64,000 bases of DNA from Panaeolus papilionaceus (GCA_015501605.1 JADNRZ010000010.1:806001-870000), one strand, 5' to 3'; shown: positions 1-12,898, counted from the stretch's first letter. Program-made: numbers and translations. The notes: generated by a model not told the origin, from the sequence alone.

Positions 1-1
1 G

Positions 2-875
2 GACAAGATTGACAAGATCTTCTGGCGTGGTGCGACGACGGGCGGCGGTAGTCATCCTCCAGGCTTCGCCCCGCAATACCAGCGACATCGTTTCCTACGT
101 ATGGCGTCTGACAAGTCGAATACGACACGCGTCGTTACATATGCGGACCCGCCTTCATCTATGACACATTGGAAATCTGCGGCAGTACCGGTAGACAGAT
201 TGAATGAGGAGATCATGGATGCGGCGTTCGTCAAGGCAGTCTCTGATGCGGGCTATCCGGGAGGTATCGATGCTCTACAAAAGGTTCATCGATTTGGAGA
301 TACAGTGCCTCTTGGACGACATTGGTCATACAAGTACCTCATCGACATGGACGGCATGAGTTACAGTGCTAGGTTTATGGCGTTCTTGGCTAGCGACAGC
401 GTTCCCATCAAGTCCACTGTTTATGAGGAGTTCTTCAGCGACTGGATTCAACCCTGGTATGTATTAATCTACGTCATATTGTCAAATGAACGTGCTAATT
501 GAATTACTTCTGTTTCAGGGTTCACTTCATTCCTCTTTCTTCGTCTTACAAGGAAATTTACAATATCTACTCATTCTTCTCTGGTCCGCCTGAATCGGTT
601 TTGGATGCTGCTAACTCGACACTTGCCGGTCTACCAGCTGAAGAGCGTAGATCGCCCGAAGGTGATAAGCGGTTACGCCGTATTGCCCGTGCTGGCAAGA
701 TCTGGAAGCAAACCATGGGTCGTAAGGTGGATATGGAAGGTAAGCGTTTAGTTTTACTTTACTATTTTGAATTGGATGCTCAGAATCTCTTATTCTAGTC
801 TACGTTTATCGACTCTGTTTGGAGTGGGCACGATTATACGCCGATGATCGAGACTCGATGAACTTCACACTTTGA
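2..875 (+). CDS. CAP10-like glycosyltransferase (GT90), 3' part
   Basis: The gene is cut by the window start; only the C-terminal part is present. Three exons fit: 2-456, 519-739 and 799-875, with introns 457-518 (gtatgt...ttcag) and 740-798 (gtaagc...ctag). The reading frame is open from base 2 and begins KIDKIFWRGATTGG, which matches the WRG(S/A)TTGG block of the CAP10/KDELC/Rumi family (glycosyltransferase family 90). Further on is YLIDMDGMSYSARFMAFLAS, then a conserved stretch in which the acceptor surface and nucleotide-sugar site usually lie (EEFFSDWIQPW, then HFIPLSSSYKEIYNI). Fungal members transfer xylose or glucose to glycans in the secretory pathway, for example in capsule or cell-wall polysaccharide synthesis; the donor here cannot be read from sequence. 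The end RLCLEWARLYADDRDSMNFTL is typical of the family. The N-terminal signal anchor lies outside the window. Confidence 0.88.
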
Positions 876-2328
876 GTGTTATCCTGGGATCCCATCTCCA
901 GTGTTTCTCTCGACCTGCGTTCCCTGGATATCCATAACTATCTCCCTTCCCTTGAGACATCCCTGCAACACCCGCAGGCAATGTCTCGCTAGACTTTTTG
1001 CACTCCATTTTTTGCCTCACGGTGCACCAGTTACCATACTGGTCGTGCTCACCTTCACGTCACACGGATCCTTGCATTGTGTACCATATACATTCAACCC
1101 CTAACCTGGCCGTTCAACCACCCTTCCATTGCCAACTCGGATATTATTATCTGCAATTTGGATCACGCATTCTTTCGGCCCACACCTGACCTCACCTGCC
1201 ACAACTCTTCGCTTGCCCGCCTTTCACTCATCATGCATCACCTCATAAACGCCTTCAAGCACACGCAACATTCTCCCTAATATATTTTGTCTGCGACCGC
1301 GCACGCACCTTACCCCAAGCCTCTTTCTTGTGTGGTACCTTGACATTTCCTTGGTTTTATGCATACTATATTCCTCCTCGCATTGCATCTTTTGGCTGTT
1401 ATCTAATTTTGGCTTATTACCCACTTGTTCGCCCACCCCTATTTTCGACAACCAGCCGAGGCCACCCAAAATTCATGAATGGACAAATATAGATATTTAG
1501 TTTATAGTAATACTAAGACTCGGGCTAGAGCGGTAATTCCAACTATTTAAACTTTACGCTTTGGGTGTTGTGCTATGCCCTTTAGTCGAAATTGGTGACT
1601 ATTCCCGCTTCGTCGGGGATTGATGCAAACTACTCAATAGTACTTACTCATCATACATGTTGGTTGCAAAGATGGTATGTGTGCATCCATATTAAACGCA
1701 ACATGCATGTGGGTGTGATACTGATATTCTGTTGGGAGAAACGCGGAAGTAGTTAGCGTATGCGTGGATATTTTGTTACAGATTCTAATTCCCTCCAGCT
1801 TCCTATTGCACGTTTGAACTCCACCGTTACTAGTATCCACAATTATTCCGTTTCGCAGACGCACTTCAAGCTTCTTCTAGCCTCTCAAGCTCCCAACACG
1901 CTCTCCTTGTTCCCAACAAGCAATTCTCTGATGAGGCCAAGGTGAGGTAACTGTATCTACCTGCTCTCAAGGCACCCTGTCTGTTTTTGGAGAGACCTTT
2001 GTTTTGAGATGGTGCCGTTGCCCTATGTACTCACAAAGAAGAATGTTACGTTATCGTGTATACTACCACCTTTCACAAACTTGGTCATTAGATGTCATTC
2101 GGTCAATCATGGATCACAGAGCCATTCAAAGCGACGGCTAAATACGTCCCATAAGTTTTTCTTAAAACCACCACCATTGCAGCAGGACGACGTGGCAATA
2201 GAGCGATACCCCAGGTAAGATGGTTGTGTAGCTCTCGAGAACGCTACTTAAACCGCTTCTTCAGACACCCATCACTCACTGGCTTCTAGCAAGGGTCAAT
2301 TCATACTTGCTACTTTCAATTTGGAACC
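876..2328. other. Intergenic, no gene supported
   Basis: About 1.45 kb between the glycosyltransferase stop and the next ATG. The first half is C/T-rich on the + strand and the second half AT-rich. Short open frames exist on both strands but none has family resemblance, splice-joined continuity or a matching neighbour. It probably contains the 3' UTR of the upstream gene and the promoter of the F-box gene at 2329. No tRNA, repeat or hairpin was recognised. Confidence 0.5.
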
Positions 2329-3486
2329 ATGGGACAATTGTACCACAGCTGCACGACAAAGATGGAACGAGAAGAGGTTTATCTGCCGGTAGAGCTGCTT
2401 CAGCTCATTTTCGAAAACTTGATGGACGACAAGGGAGCGCTGTTTGCTCTCGCACTCGCTAATTCCTTCTATCGCGCTTTGGCGGAACCCCTATTGTATC
2501 GACACATTATGGAGTGCCCACACCAGTACCTCATCATCAGTGCCATAGCGCGCAAACCCAACTTGGGAGCCTATGTCTATTCTTTGCACCTTCGAGACGC
2601 CGACCACAAGGTCGCCCCCGAGCTCCTCATGGACGCCGTGATGACCATAGCTCCGACACTATCCAATCTCAGAACACTCTCCGTTCGCCGGTTCTATATG
2701 TGGGCGAAGCTGAAACCGCTCTCCGGGTTCATACACACTATCCCATCGACTAAACTTGAAACTCTAATTTATGATAGCGGTCCCGACCTCTCGAATGCGA
2801 TGACGTTCCTCGAGCGCCAGCCTCAATTGCGGCATTTGGAGATTGCGTTGGGGAAGCGGCTTCAGGTCAATCAAGCGGTCGGTGGGCGTACAACCGGGCT
2901 TGGAAACTTGGTCTGCCTCCAAGGCGACAGAGCAACCATCGAGGCAATTCTTCCTGGGAGGAGAATCGTAGAGCTTAGATGGCAGCCATCATACGCCGAC
3001 GGTGATGATACGTTCGATCACCTCGAGGAAGAGCTGGCTGGTGTGGAGTTTCTTTCTATTACGAAGCGAAACGTGGCTCGTTCGTTTAAGTTGGTTTGTG
3101 GGTTCATGAAAGGTTTGAAGTATCTGGAGCTGGATCACATGGATGTGAGTGTGCTTAACAGCTTTTAGGTACTTTTCTGTTGAGCCTGCGCTGATTTGTA
3201 CTGTTCTCATGTTTAGACACCGGACCAGCTACGGTGCATCTCTCAACTCCCGGAGCTACAGGGATTGATTTTAAAGTGCAGGACGCCTTTCACTCTTGCG
3301 GACTTCCAAGATACCAGCTCCATGTCACAAATATTTGAAATGGCTCCGAAGCTTCAGTTCTTGGACCTTGAGTATCATGGGGGGTATGAGAGGTGGACAA
3401 CCAGTGCAAAGGATACGAAATTATTCTGTCGAGCGGGTATTTTATACGACGTGCACCTATACAAGAACATTGCTGAATCCTACTAG
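2329..3486 (+). CDS. F-box/LRR-like protein 1
   Basis: Two exons, 2329-3144 and 3217-3486, joined in frame across a 72-nt intron (gtgagt...tttag), give 361 residues. An F-box-like helix pair lies near residues 16-60: LPVELLQLIFENLMDD, then FALALANSFYRALAEPLLYR. The rest is leucine-rich and irregular (LRTLSVRRFYMW, LRHLEIALG, LKYLELDHMD), as in fungal F-box proteins that use LRR-like repeats to bind SCF ubiquitin-ligase substrates. The partner would be Skp1; the substrate is unknown. A second in-frame ATG at 2362 (MEREEVYLPVELL) sits just before the F-box and could be the real start. It is one of six F-box-like genes in the window. Confidence 0.75.
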
Positions 3487-4021
3487 GATTAAATATTTTT
3501 GTACTATAAACACATTTATGCTAGTCGTATACAATATATTGTTTTCTTTGAAACTATCCTATCGTTGTGCAGAGCCTGCAGGATATTAAAAGCTACAGTA
3601 GACGTTGAATAACCCGTATTTCATACTCAGGGGCAACGGCGAACGCCGTAAGTGGTGGGGTCACCGCTACCCACGTTTCTGATCGCTGTGTCTGACGATG
3701 AGAGCGTTCCTTATCTCTCTCTCAACATGTGTTCCAACCCAATGTCCAAAAATGTCTTTTATATTATAGAACACGCGAAGCTCGTTTCGGACCCTTTCGG
3801 TGATGATTTCATGAGAAACTAGCCTGTTTGTTATTTTTTTGGTTATCGCACTGATTTGTCTTCGGACCTCGAGGTCAACAAGAAACCAACACCATTAACA
3901 AAGAGCTGGACGGAAGCCCGCTTGAGGTCGGTTCTCATTTGTTTAGCATAAATAGCTCGCTTTACTGAATTAGCAGGGAACTTTTGCGCCTAGTCAGGCA
4001 TAGGGCTTAGCCAGAACACCC
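3487..4021. other. Intergenic, nothing recognised
   Basis: This 535-bp spacer between two + strand F-box-like genes holds no open frame with recognisable content. It should contain the 3' UTR of the upstream gene and the promoter of the downstream one. A TAAATAG-like AT-rich box sits near 3950, about 70 bp before the next ATG. Confidence 0.4.
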
Positions 4022-6005
4022 ATGTCCTCCAACGTCGAGCCCACGCCACTCAACGACGATGTGCTCGCACTGCTCATGAGCTTTGTCTCATCTCCTGCGG
4101 ATCTGCTCGCAGTAACGTTATCGAGTAAGCACATGTACGACCTTGCGGAATCAGAACTTGTCTATCGGTCCGTTCGTTGCAAGCTATCTAACAACGCTGT
4201 CTGGGAACATTTAATCGACAATCCAGCACAGGCTGCCAAAATCCGAGAATTAGAGATTCAGAGGGAAAATCCTAGTGGCTTAGGAGATCTGGATGAGGAG
4301 GAGAGGTACCCTGCCGATAGAGTTGGCCAACACGACGCAGAAGGGGACGTGGAGATGTCTTCATCAATCCGACCTTCAGAGGAAGAGGTAGAACATTCGG
4401 AGAGGTTGCTGATATCTGCACTGCATCATATGGTCAATTTGGAATGTTTTCGCTGGGATAGATGGGTTCCCGTGATAAATAAAGGTGACGAGCTCCTTTC
4501 ATGTCGTCAGGAATCTGCCCAAGGTTCTGGTGGAGTTTTCGTGGAACTCTATCAGGAGGATATCTGGACTGCCCTTCGTGACTATACACCAGTGAAGAAA
4601 CTGTGGGTTGTGGATCTGGGGCGTTTTGAAAAATTATTCGACGAGTGTAAACCCATTTACGAAAGCACCGTATGTTGACGGGACCTTGTTTCTTTTGTTG
4701 GAATTTGACTAAATATACTTCCCAACAGATTTTCACGTTGTCTAACTTGACCCACCTGACGTTAAAAATCTACTACTCTCCCTCTGACGAGGATGAGGGC
4801 GCTCAGGCTGCAGCGGCCTTCATTCAGGCACAGCACAACAATCATCAGCATGATGAAGACGACGAAGACGCCGAAGATGACGACGTTGAGCTACCTCCAG
4901 GACGCGTTAGGGTTGATCGCCTTCGTGATTTGATGTTTAGGTGCCCAGACTTAGAGGTAAGTCAGTCAGTGATATCCAGTCACCCATGCCCATTATTGAC
5001 TTTGTATAGAGCCTAACATTGACAATCATCGACCGCAACTTCTACTGGGCTTTTGACGCCAATCCTTACACGGACATCAGCTCCCTCTTGATGCCAGTTT
5101 CTGACCGACCCCCTCTACCCAATCTCACCCATCTAGAACTTCGGGACGTTATCATTCCAGATGCGAATTTGATGACTATCTTCTTCATCTCTCATCCTCA
5201 ATTGCGTCATTTCTCGACTAGTCTTTCCCTCTCAGAACATGGCCTTCCTCGCGCTTCATTCCGGATAGAACCTGACTTGATTCCACCGCACCAACACTTT
5301 TTGCCTGACCTGCAGCATCTTTACGTCGAATCCGAACCTCTCAAACAGCTGCTATCTCTCATTTCCCGTCCAAGTAGCCTCAAGACCCTGAGGAATGTAG
5401 AACCGACTGTGTGGGGTGCAGTCTACCCCGAGCATGAAGATGAGGACCGTATGTCTACCTTGGACGATGTATGGGGTGCGCCCGCCTCACCCCAGACACC
5501 AACCCACGAGAATGGGAATCCTCGCATAAACCATCTCGCAGGTTTTGACAACTTGGAGGAAATCCAAGTCACCAACCTTTTGTCTTTCTCTCAATTGGAC
5601 AAGCTGGCGAAAGCTGTTCCACATCTCAAGATTTTAGATGTTAGATGGTATGAAATGCCACGGCATGGCAGCCTCAGCCCAGACCTGAAACTTTCTGTAA
5701 GTCGCATTTCCATCATCTGTCATGATGTTTTTCTAATTGACCTTTAGACAAATTCACCATCCCCTCACCGACTGATTCTTCCTCACCTCACCAAATTCCA
5801 GCATCTGGAAGAGTGCCGCGGCCTTCAATTCTGGCCCCCTAGACCTGCCAACCCCCCTTTAGATTTAGATTCAGAGGAAGTCCTGACCGTGACGAGAGAG
5901 GTAGTCGCGGCATGCCCCTCTCTTTGGAGGGTATCTGTACATGACTTTGAAGTAGAACTCGTCAGGAACGGCGACAAAATTCGGCTTAAGCAGATTTCAC
6001 CATAA
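4022..6005 (+). CDS. F-box/LRR-like protein 2
   Basis: Four exons in frame: 4022-4669, 4729-4956, 5010-5696 and 5748-6005, separated by introns of 59, 53 and 51 nt with GT...AG ends; 606 residues. The N-terminus (PLNDDVLALLMSFVSSPADL, then LSSKHMYDLAESELVYRSV) fits a degenerate F-box. The body contains LRR-like segments (LSNLTHLTLKIYY, LPNLTHLELRDVIIPDANL, LQHLYVESEPLKQLL, VPHLKILDVRWYEMP). Two acidic stretches interrupt the repeats: EEERYP...EEEVEH around residues 90-125 and a run of Asp/Glu (DEDDEDAEDDDVE) in exon 2. Likely an SCF substrate adaptor; the substrate is unknown. Codon use and intron size match its neighbours, so nothing suggests transfer. Confidence 0.72.
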
Positions 6006-6206
6006 TTTATCATGTGTGGAGAGGGGTTTCTGTGGTGTTGTGATTAGAATGCCAATGGAGATGTGGACCGGTATATTGTGGTAATCCTACAAAATTACAT
6101 GACGATGATGATTCGACCCTAGTACTCGTACAACGTCCCTCAAAATAGATTTTTTACTACAAATGAATACTAAAACCAACAGCTACAAAAGATCAAGAGA
6201 AACCGA

Positions 6207-8087
6207 TCAGGGGATGAAGACCACAAGGAGGGCGTTAACGACGAGTTTCTGGAGCTCGCCATCAGACACGAAGTACACCTTCTCCTTGCCAATCTTAGGA
6301 GGAGCAGGGTTGTGGAAGTCAGTCAAAAGGGTTATGCCTGCGGCAGCCAATGAAATTGCGCCGCTAGCCTCGACACGCTGGCGAAGTTCCTCAGCAATAT
6401 CCGCACCAACAGCAGGAGCAGCACCGTATGGGTTGCCGTACGGGTCAGAACCAGGGGTGCGACGAGCTGGGTTTCCAAATCGACCAGCTGGGGTTGCGTG
6501 GCGGGACGGTGGTCCCTGTTCAAGAGCATCTCCGAAATACTCCAGAGTACTTTCGACGTCCCAGATGAAACCTCCAGCAGTCCACTGGATCTGGGGCTCA
6601 AGCTTGTAGAACTTGAATGCATCATAAAGTAGAGCATCGGCACCCTTAAGCTATATGAAAACCAGATATCAGCTATGCGATGATACAATAAAAGCGGGGG
6701 CTGCTTACACGGGGAATGATTCCGTTGGCCTTGAATTCGGCTGGGTTGACGCCGTACTCGTAATTAAGGAAGAATGCAACGCTCTTGCCGCGGCTCATGT
6801 TCATGATCGGCGACATCAGATCGAAGAATCGATCACTAGGAATCGCGAGCGGCTCTGCATTAGGGTTGGCCTGATATGCGCTCTGGGGTTGACCTGGCAT
6901 CTGGACGACGGCATTATGCACGGGAGGCTTAATGAACACAGAATAAGACAGGCTCAATCTGCATCCCTTGGTGACAGTCTCGACTTCGAAATCGCAGTCG
7001 GCGCGGAAGGCAACCCAGTCAAGGTCTCCATTCTTTCCTCCACCACCGATAAACTTTTCTTCGCTTGCTGGGACGTCGGCGAGTCGTGGATCACGTACGA
7101 TGGAACTGCCGCCACGGAACTTAGCGGGGAGGGTAACGATCAATGTTGCAGCACGGCCGTCGTTCTTCAAAGCGGCGGGGGAGTGCAGAGGAAGACGTCC
7201 ACCCTCGTCGATCACATCAAGTCGGTCGCGCAAGGCAGTGAGAGTAGCACCTGGTGCGAGCTCGGGGAAGAGGGCTGAGCGAACAGCCTCGAGGATGGGG
7301 TAGTTGGCGAGCTCAAGGGATGCAGAGAGGGGAAGTGTGGGTGGGAAGAAGAGAGCTTGACTGTTCTGAGCCTGGGCGCCGCCATATGGGTTTGCATAAG
7401 GGTCGCCAGCGATTTGGTGTGGCCTGCACGATTCAATGAGAACATCGAGTGCAGGGGGGCTGTTGTATGTCACGTCGATGGGGAAATCGAGGGTGTGGGT
7501 AATTCCGGACTAATCAGATATCGCGATATTAATTAATTAAACGCCCCTATTTATGAATTTAAGCATACGCGTACCTTGGTGCGGAAGAAAACCGAGACTT
7601 GAGTGGGATCGACAGGGATCCGTCCAGCCACTGCGTATTGCTCGTCCTTGGCCAAAAGGAATGTCGCGACGCGCTCTTGATATACGGCGTCATCGCGATA
7701 AGGATCTCCAGCTTGAGGCATATTGGGGCGTCCGTATGGGTTGGGTGACTTTGCGCGCTTCTCGACTTGGAAGCCAGCAACAGGGGCTGGAGCGCCGGGC
7801 ATGGCCATCATGGCAGGTGGTGCGGGTGAAGCTGCACGAGACCTGGGACGTGGCATCCCCACACCATAGGCGGCGTTGGTGGGCGCTCCGTATGGGTTGG
7901 CAGCTGGAGGCTGACCGTATGGTCCTGAGAGCATAGCAGGAGGAGCAGGCGATGCCGCTCGAGAGCGAGGACGGGGCATGGCGTTGCCATAACCTGTATT
8001 AGTTGGGTTGTAATAAGCATCAGGAGCAGCGCCGGGTGCTGGAGATGGGCCTCTGCTGAGGGGTCTTCGTGGGGCAGGATGATACAT
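6207..8087 (-). CDS. 2OG-Fe(II) oxygenase-fold protein with Pro-rich repeat N-terminus
   Basis: Three exons on the minus strand (8087-7575, 7509-6709, 6650-6207; introns of 65 and 58 nt) give 585 residues. Residues 1-130 are low-complexity and rich in Pro, Ala, Tyr and Arg, with MPRPRSRAASPAPPAM appearing twice about 40 residues apart. The middle resembles large fungal proteins annotated as prolyl-4-hydroxylase-like 2OG-Fe(II) dioxygenases: a strand LIVTLPAKFRGGSSIVR followed by LDWVAFRADCDFEVETVTKG. In active relatives this second block usually reads like FYSDCEHEV, the His being a likely iron ligand; here the position is Phe, so activity is doubtful. The start ATG at 8087 was preferred over an upstream TTG. 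It is convergent with the F-box gene ending at 6005. The fold assignment is from pattern memory only. Confidence 0.62.
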
Positions 8088-8537
8088 GGTTATTGTCAAG
8101 GACTATAATCAAAGACGAATCCAATTGAAGGCCTTTTATCGATTTGGTTTCGGGAGTAGCATCGATTCCCGGTTACCCCAATAGGGGATCACGCTGGGCG
8201 ATTATCTTGTGAGCTCTGATTTGGACGCGACACGCGTTTTAAACGTGTTGATCTGTCAAAATGAAGCCCTCCAGCTTCTGGAATGGGTGCATGTCAGACT
8301 TCTGACATATGGGCATAGTTCGAAGCTGATTACAACGATGTGATGGAGGTTCGCATTAACGATTGCTAGTATAGTGAGGGTGTAAACATTTGAAAGGCTA
8401 ACATATATCTACCGTTAAAATTCGAAGAGTCTACATATCTCTGCATAATACACCAGTCAGACTGTTGATCTTCCAATATTGTTGGAATGCTCAGCAAAAT
8501 GCTAACTAGTCCGACATTGCCTGTCCAGTTCCCCTAA
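8088..8537. other. Intergenic between two minus-strand genes
   Basis: 450 bp with no supported gene. The part next to 8087 should carry the promoter of the oxygenase-fold gene, the part next to 8538 the 3' UTR of the F-box gene. Confidence 0.4.
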
Positions 8538-10426
8538 TTAAGCTTTGTAAAAAGCAGGACCGAGTCGAGAGGCGTTCAAGCTTTCCCTCTGTCTTGCCTG
8601 CTGCAGAGTAATTAGGTAGGACTTGACACATGCAAGGACATCGTCAGAGCCGTTATGTTTAGAAGGCACAACTTGGATATTTGGAAACAAAGAATCCAGG
8701 AAGCATGCGACACAAGACACCATGCTCAATGTTTGAGGAAGGTCTAAAGGGCTGTTATTCTGCTGAGACCTTGTAACTGACTTTCTGGGTCTCAACGCAG
8801 TATCAGCAGCAGTAGCATCACCCGATATACCTAAGAGGTACCGAAGGGATGGATGGGGAATGGGACGACCAGACGTCCCATGTGGTGAGGCTCCAAGTCC
8901 ATTCAAGTTCAGATCGACGTTCAAAACCCTCAGGTGAGGAAGGTTCGAAGCAACCATTGTCAGAGCGTAGTCACAGTCGACATAATCAGGCTGAACCTTC
9001 TCTGTTTCAATATCGAGGTGCTCCAACAGAGGCCAAGCTTCAACAATCTGCGTGAAGTCAGCCTTGGAAAGACATTCGACCTTCGGCATACAGATCCGGA
9101 CGTCGAGAAGGTGTTGAAGCCCAAGCAGAGGCGCAAAGCACCGCCATGGCAGAGCTGGGATTGGGTAATCTCCCTGTAGTATGAAGGTGCGAAGGTGTGG
9201 TAACCGCGCTGCTACTTGCACAAAAAGATGCTCCCAGTGATCTATCGTTGATGGAGAGAGTGTGCGTGAAAACAGAAAAGCCGACAACCCCATTTTCAGG
9301 GCTAACATTTTCAAGACTGGTAGATCGACAAGAGAAATGAAATCCGATGAGGACTTCAAATCAGCATGTAGTTGAAGTGTCGTCAAGGTGAAGAATCTTG
9401 GGTGTTGGACATGCGAAGGTGGTCTAGGGGCTTTAAAGGCGACGAGGTCGAGGGACAGGAATTGAAGGCGAGGTAATTTGCTGAAGGTATGAAGTAACTC
9501 GAGGTCGCAGGACCGAGCACCGGAATAAACGACAAGGGATTCCAAACCAGTGAAGTTGGATATTGCTGCGACAACAGAAGCAGGGAGGGTGAGGCTGGCA
9601 TTCAATTCCCGCAACACTTGCGGGCAATATACAGCGAGATCATGCATAAATGTCCAAAAAGCGTTCGGATAAAGTTGGTCTTTGCTCCCTGGGGAAATGA
9701 ACGGAAAAGAAACAGTTCGCAGGGTTGGGGACAGGAGCAACGACATGTATGGTGGAAAACGAAAGCGTGTTGGTGTCTTTGGGATGATAGAAACCGCACG
9801 TAGACGTGGAAATAGGAATTGTCCGGTTTGTCCCAATAATGACGAAAGGCTGGAGAGGAACGACGGCTCAAAATCCCAGAAGGGACTTTGGTACCAAGCT
9901 TCAATATAGAAGGTGAATATTCTGACACGATGTGCGTAATACTTGAATCTTTCCAAATGCTGAATGGATAGCACGTAGTCAATGTAGAACTGTTGGGTGA
10001 TTAGCAATAAACACAGGCAGAACACAAAACTCAAAAACTTACTGGTTGGTGAACCTCCTCGTACCTGTCATCGTTTCGATTGGGGTCCTCCTTCTTAGGC
10101 ATACGTTTCAAGTTGGGAAGTAGCTTCATAATTGGGGCAAGGTCTGACATATCCCGCCATACAATATTCAAAGCTGGCTGCAAAAAGGCTTTACACGTCA
10201 TTCCGGCGGCAAGGCACGACGTTTTGTCCAGATAGGCTGTCTTCTTCAGCTTCAGCGACTCTGGAAAGGTTTCAAGCTCTCTGTTTGAAGACAGGGATAT
10301 ATAAGAAGCTCCGGACTCCGTGTTGGGTGACATGCGTTGGGGTAGTCTTGATTGGAGGCCATTCCTCGTCACGAGGTTGTCGAAAATCTCAGAGAGAATC
10401 TCTGGACATTGAAGTGCTTTGTGCAT
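8538..10426 (-). CDS. F-box/LRR-like protein 3 (MHKALQ type)
   Basis: Two minus-strand exons, 10426-10043 and 9989-8538, with a 53-nt intron (gtaagt...caacag), give 611 residues. The start MHKALQCPEILSEIFDNL is the hallmark of a very large Agaricomycete family of F-box-like proteins (usual form MHRALxIPEILxxIF), followed by the matching CLAAGMTCKAFLQPALNIVW. The remainder is LRR-like (LESLVVYSGARSC, LPHLRTFILQGDYPIPALPW, LLEHLDIETEKV, LPHLRVLNVDLNLNGL). Predicted role: Skp1-binding adaptor for a ubiquitin ligase, substrate unknown. The closely similar architecture of the gene at 12.9-14.9 kb on the same strand suggests the two are paralogues. Confidence 0.85.
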
Positions 10427-10844
10427 AGTGCAAATGCAATGTTTTAGCCTCGCAGAGTCGAAGGAAAGAGAACTGAACAGGATAAAAAGGCAAATTAGTG
10501 TGGGCCACAGTGGGCCATTTATTTAGGTTATGAGACCACGTGCGTTTCGCGTGATCGCGTTCGTAATTAAATTAGTACGCAATCTGGCAAAGGTGCATTC
10601 ACTCACTTTGAAAACGAGAGCTATGCGCATTAGACTTTGTGTTGACGTTACCGTAATAAGTGAGGCAGTGTTAAATTATATTCGAACGAAGGGTTGCTAA
10701 TATAAGGGCTGTAATACATAGAACTGTTGGAACGTGCCGCTGAAGGGTTGAATCTCAAGAAAGGTTTTGAGTCACTTTTTCGGTGGTCAGACACACGTCC
10801 AATCGAACCCCTTGCAGAGTCTAAATTTATTCAAGACTCTATCA
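10427..10844. other. Intergenic, nothing recognised
   Basis: About 420 bp of AT-rich spacer between two minus-strand genes. No coding stretch, repeat or RNA gene was recognised. Confidence 0.4.
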
Positions 10845-12465
10845 TTAACTATGAGGACTCTTTACGCTGGCACCCGTGACAGCGTTCTGAGGTCGCCTAC
10901 TCTCAGGCGGTTGATCTGCTAGACGGCTCATCCGTCCGAAAACGTCACCATAATTAGGCGGTAGCGTCCTTCTGTCGTCTTCGTCGTCAGGTAGCACCTC
11001 AGGAGATGGCAAGGGACCTGCGTCTGTTTCAACTTGTCTCCTCTGCCGTGGTGGGGGTGTAGAGTGAGATGATCCAGCCGAAGAATCGACCGGGGAAGTG
11101 GAGGTCGATGCGGTGAGTGGGGAATCGGAACTTGGTGTGATGAGAGCAGAGGTACTCGTTTGTTGCATTGATCGACCTGTAATAATAGTCCCTTTTCTTG
11201 AACGAGGTAAAAATGACGACCGAGAACTAGTAAGCATTGTTTTACTTTTGGGGGATGCTATTGGTGTTGGTATTGATGTGGGACTGAATGGTGTCAGGGT
11301 GACATTCTGTTGTGTTTCTGGCGGCGCTGGTGGTCGACCTTTAGTAGGTGAATGGCGCCGTCGACGTCTGCAATAGTACCAGAGAAGTATCAGGCCTAGC
11401 ACACCCCCCAGCCCTCCTACTGTGCCGCCTACAATAGCTCCAACAGGTGTCGCTTTCTGCGACTCTGGAAATACAGTAAGGGATGAGTCGTTGGGGGTTT
11501 TTTGTGGCAAATTTGCGGATGTAGGGCTCGTAGAAAGAGGGTCAGTGAAATTGTTGATGCTTGTCAGAGTGGAGATAAAAGAGGTGTCGGATTGGCTTTC
11601 AGAGCAACATTGTGAGTAAGCAATCAGGCTTAAAACAAGAATATAGAGAAATATATTACGTTAAAGTGGATGAACCTCTACTGGTTGGTGAAGAAGTAGC
11701 TTGTGAAGGGGTTGTTGATGAGGATTGAGTGGAAGGTAGAGGCGTTGCTATTGGTCGAGTTGTACGTGTCGAAGAACTTGAGTTGGGGCCAGAACTGCCT
11801 GGTAAACAAGATCGGTCACCTACACGCATCACACAGGTTTGTTAATAAGAGTTGCAAAGGAGGGTACGGTGCGACATACTGCCTCGAACTGGGAAAACAC
11901 GACTTAGTGATATGTTGTTGATGTCGTCGCGAACCCTTATTACAAGACGGGCTACATCATTTGATTGGATAGATATCATTAGCTTTTGCATGAGGTTCTT
12001 TTATCATACCATGCTCACGTACTCGCGTCAATATTCATTTGGGACCATACAAAGGTGGTACCGTCTGTCACTGGATCGAAGGTGACATAGGGGAGACCAG
12101 TGTCCACATTTAGAATGCTAAAATTAGCGTAAATATAACTCTCATTAGTGCGAGATCTGGTGGACCGGCACACACCTCTGGAAGGGAAAGGAAAACAAGT
12201 CGAGAACACCGGGTCAGACATGGGTTTTAAAAATAAAGATGCTATAGCACGAACGACCGTATATGGTGCTTGAAAGTCAAGTATTATTAGCACCATGGTT
12301 GAATATGATTAGGGGGATTTTCTTACGAATTCCGCCGAACCAATGAATAGGTAAAACATCACAGAGAAATGCCTCTGACCTGGAAAGCTATGAGCGATGC
12401 TTGATATGGATGAAAGGTTGAACTCACGGCGTTTGAAGTGCCATCCCTCCGCCCACAGACACCAT
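10845..12465 (-). CDS. Ser/Thr-rich single-pass membrane protein, exon map partly uncertain
   Basis: The 3' part is clear. A stalk very rich in Ser, Thr and Pro is encoded at about 11820-11665, joined to a last exon ending at stop 10845. In that exon a membrane segment (AIVGGTVGGLGGVLGLILLWYY, two bases of 20 residues each side shortened here) is followed by RRRRR, so the tail of ~180 residues is cytosolic and again Ser/Pro-rich with DDEDD. This is the type I layout of a common basidiomycete mucin-like surface protein family. Upstream, at 12290-12015, fragments such as LPYVTFDPVTDGTTFVWSQM look like the extracellular beta domain. A plausible first exon starts at 12465. Exons between 11830 and 12015 could not be placed, so the gene may be partly degenerate. 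Confidence 0.5.
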
Positions 12466-12898
12466 TGTATTGAATTACAGGTTACAACAGTCGCACAGTG
12501 TTACTTGACTGGCCTTAACAGTTCTTCAGTCGAGCAGTGAGCGGAGGTGAGGGGGAATCTGGGGTAAATGTGAAGGGTTGCTGAAGACCGACAACTGCAC
12601 GAAATTGCTGCGGAATGGTTGAAATCATTTTGTTGTCCATCATATTAATCAGGCACCGCAACAACTCCACATGATGGGCAGATGCACACGAAATGTTTGA
12701 ACGGCATCAATAGAAATTAGGCACTTGTTGCACAAACAAACCTGTTTTTTCGATGGATGTTGTGGCCCTGATTACGCTCCGTTTTATCGCCAGTATCATT
12801 CCAAAAAGATAGACACAAAAGACTCTATTAAGTTGAAAATCCTGAAGCCGTTGAAAAATAAACGAGAATGCAGATCCTTCCGTCAAGTCTCTGCCCCC
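12466..12898. other. Intergenic, nothing recognised
   Basis: About 430 bp between minus-strand genes. Only short unsupported open frames are present. Confidence 0.35.

Noticed and set aside
901..1945. Several overlapping open frames of 60-80 codons
   Set aside because: C/T-rich low-complexity sequence, no splice-joined continuity, no recognisable domain, and frames overlap on both strands.
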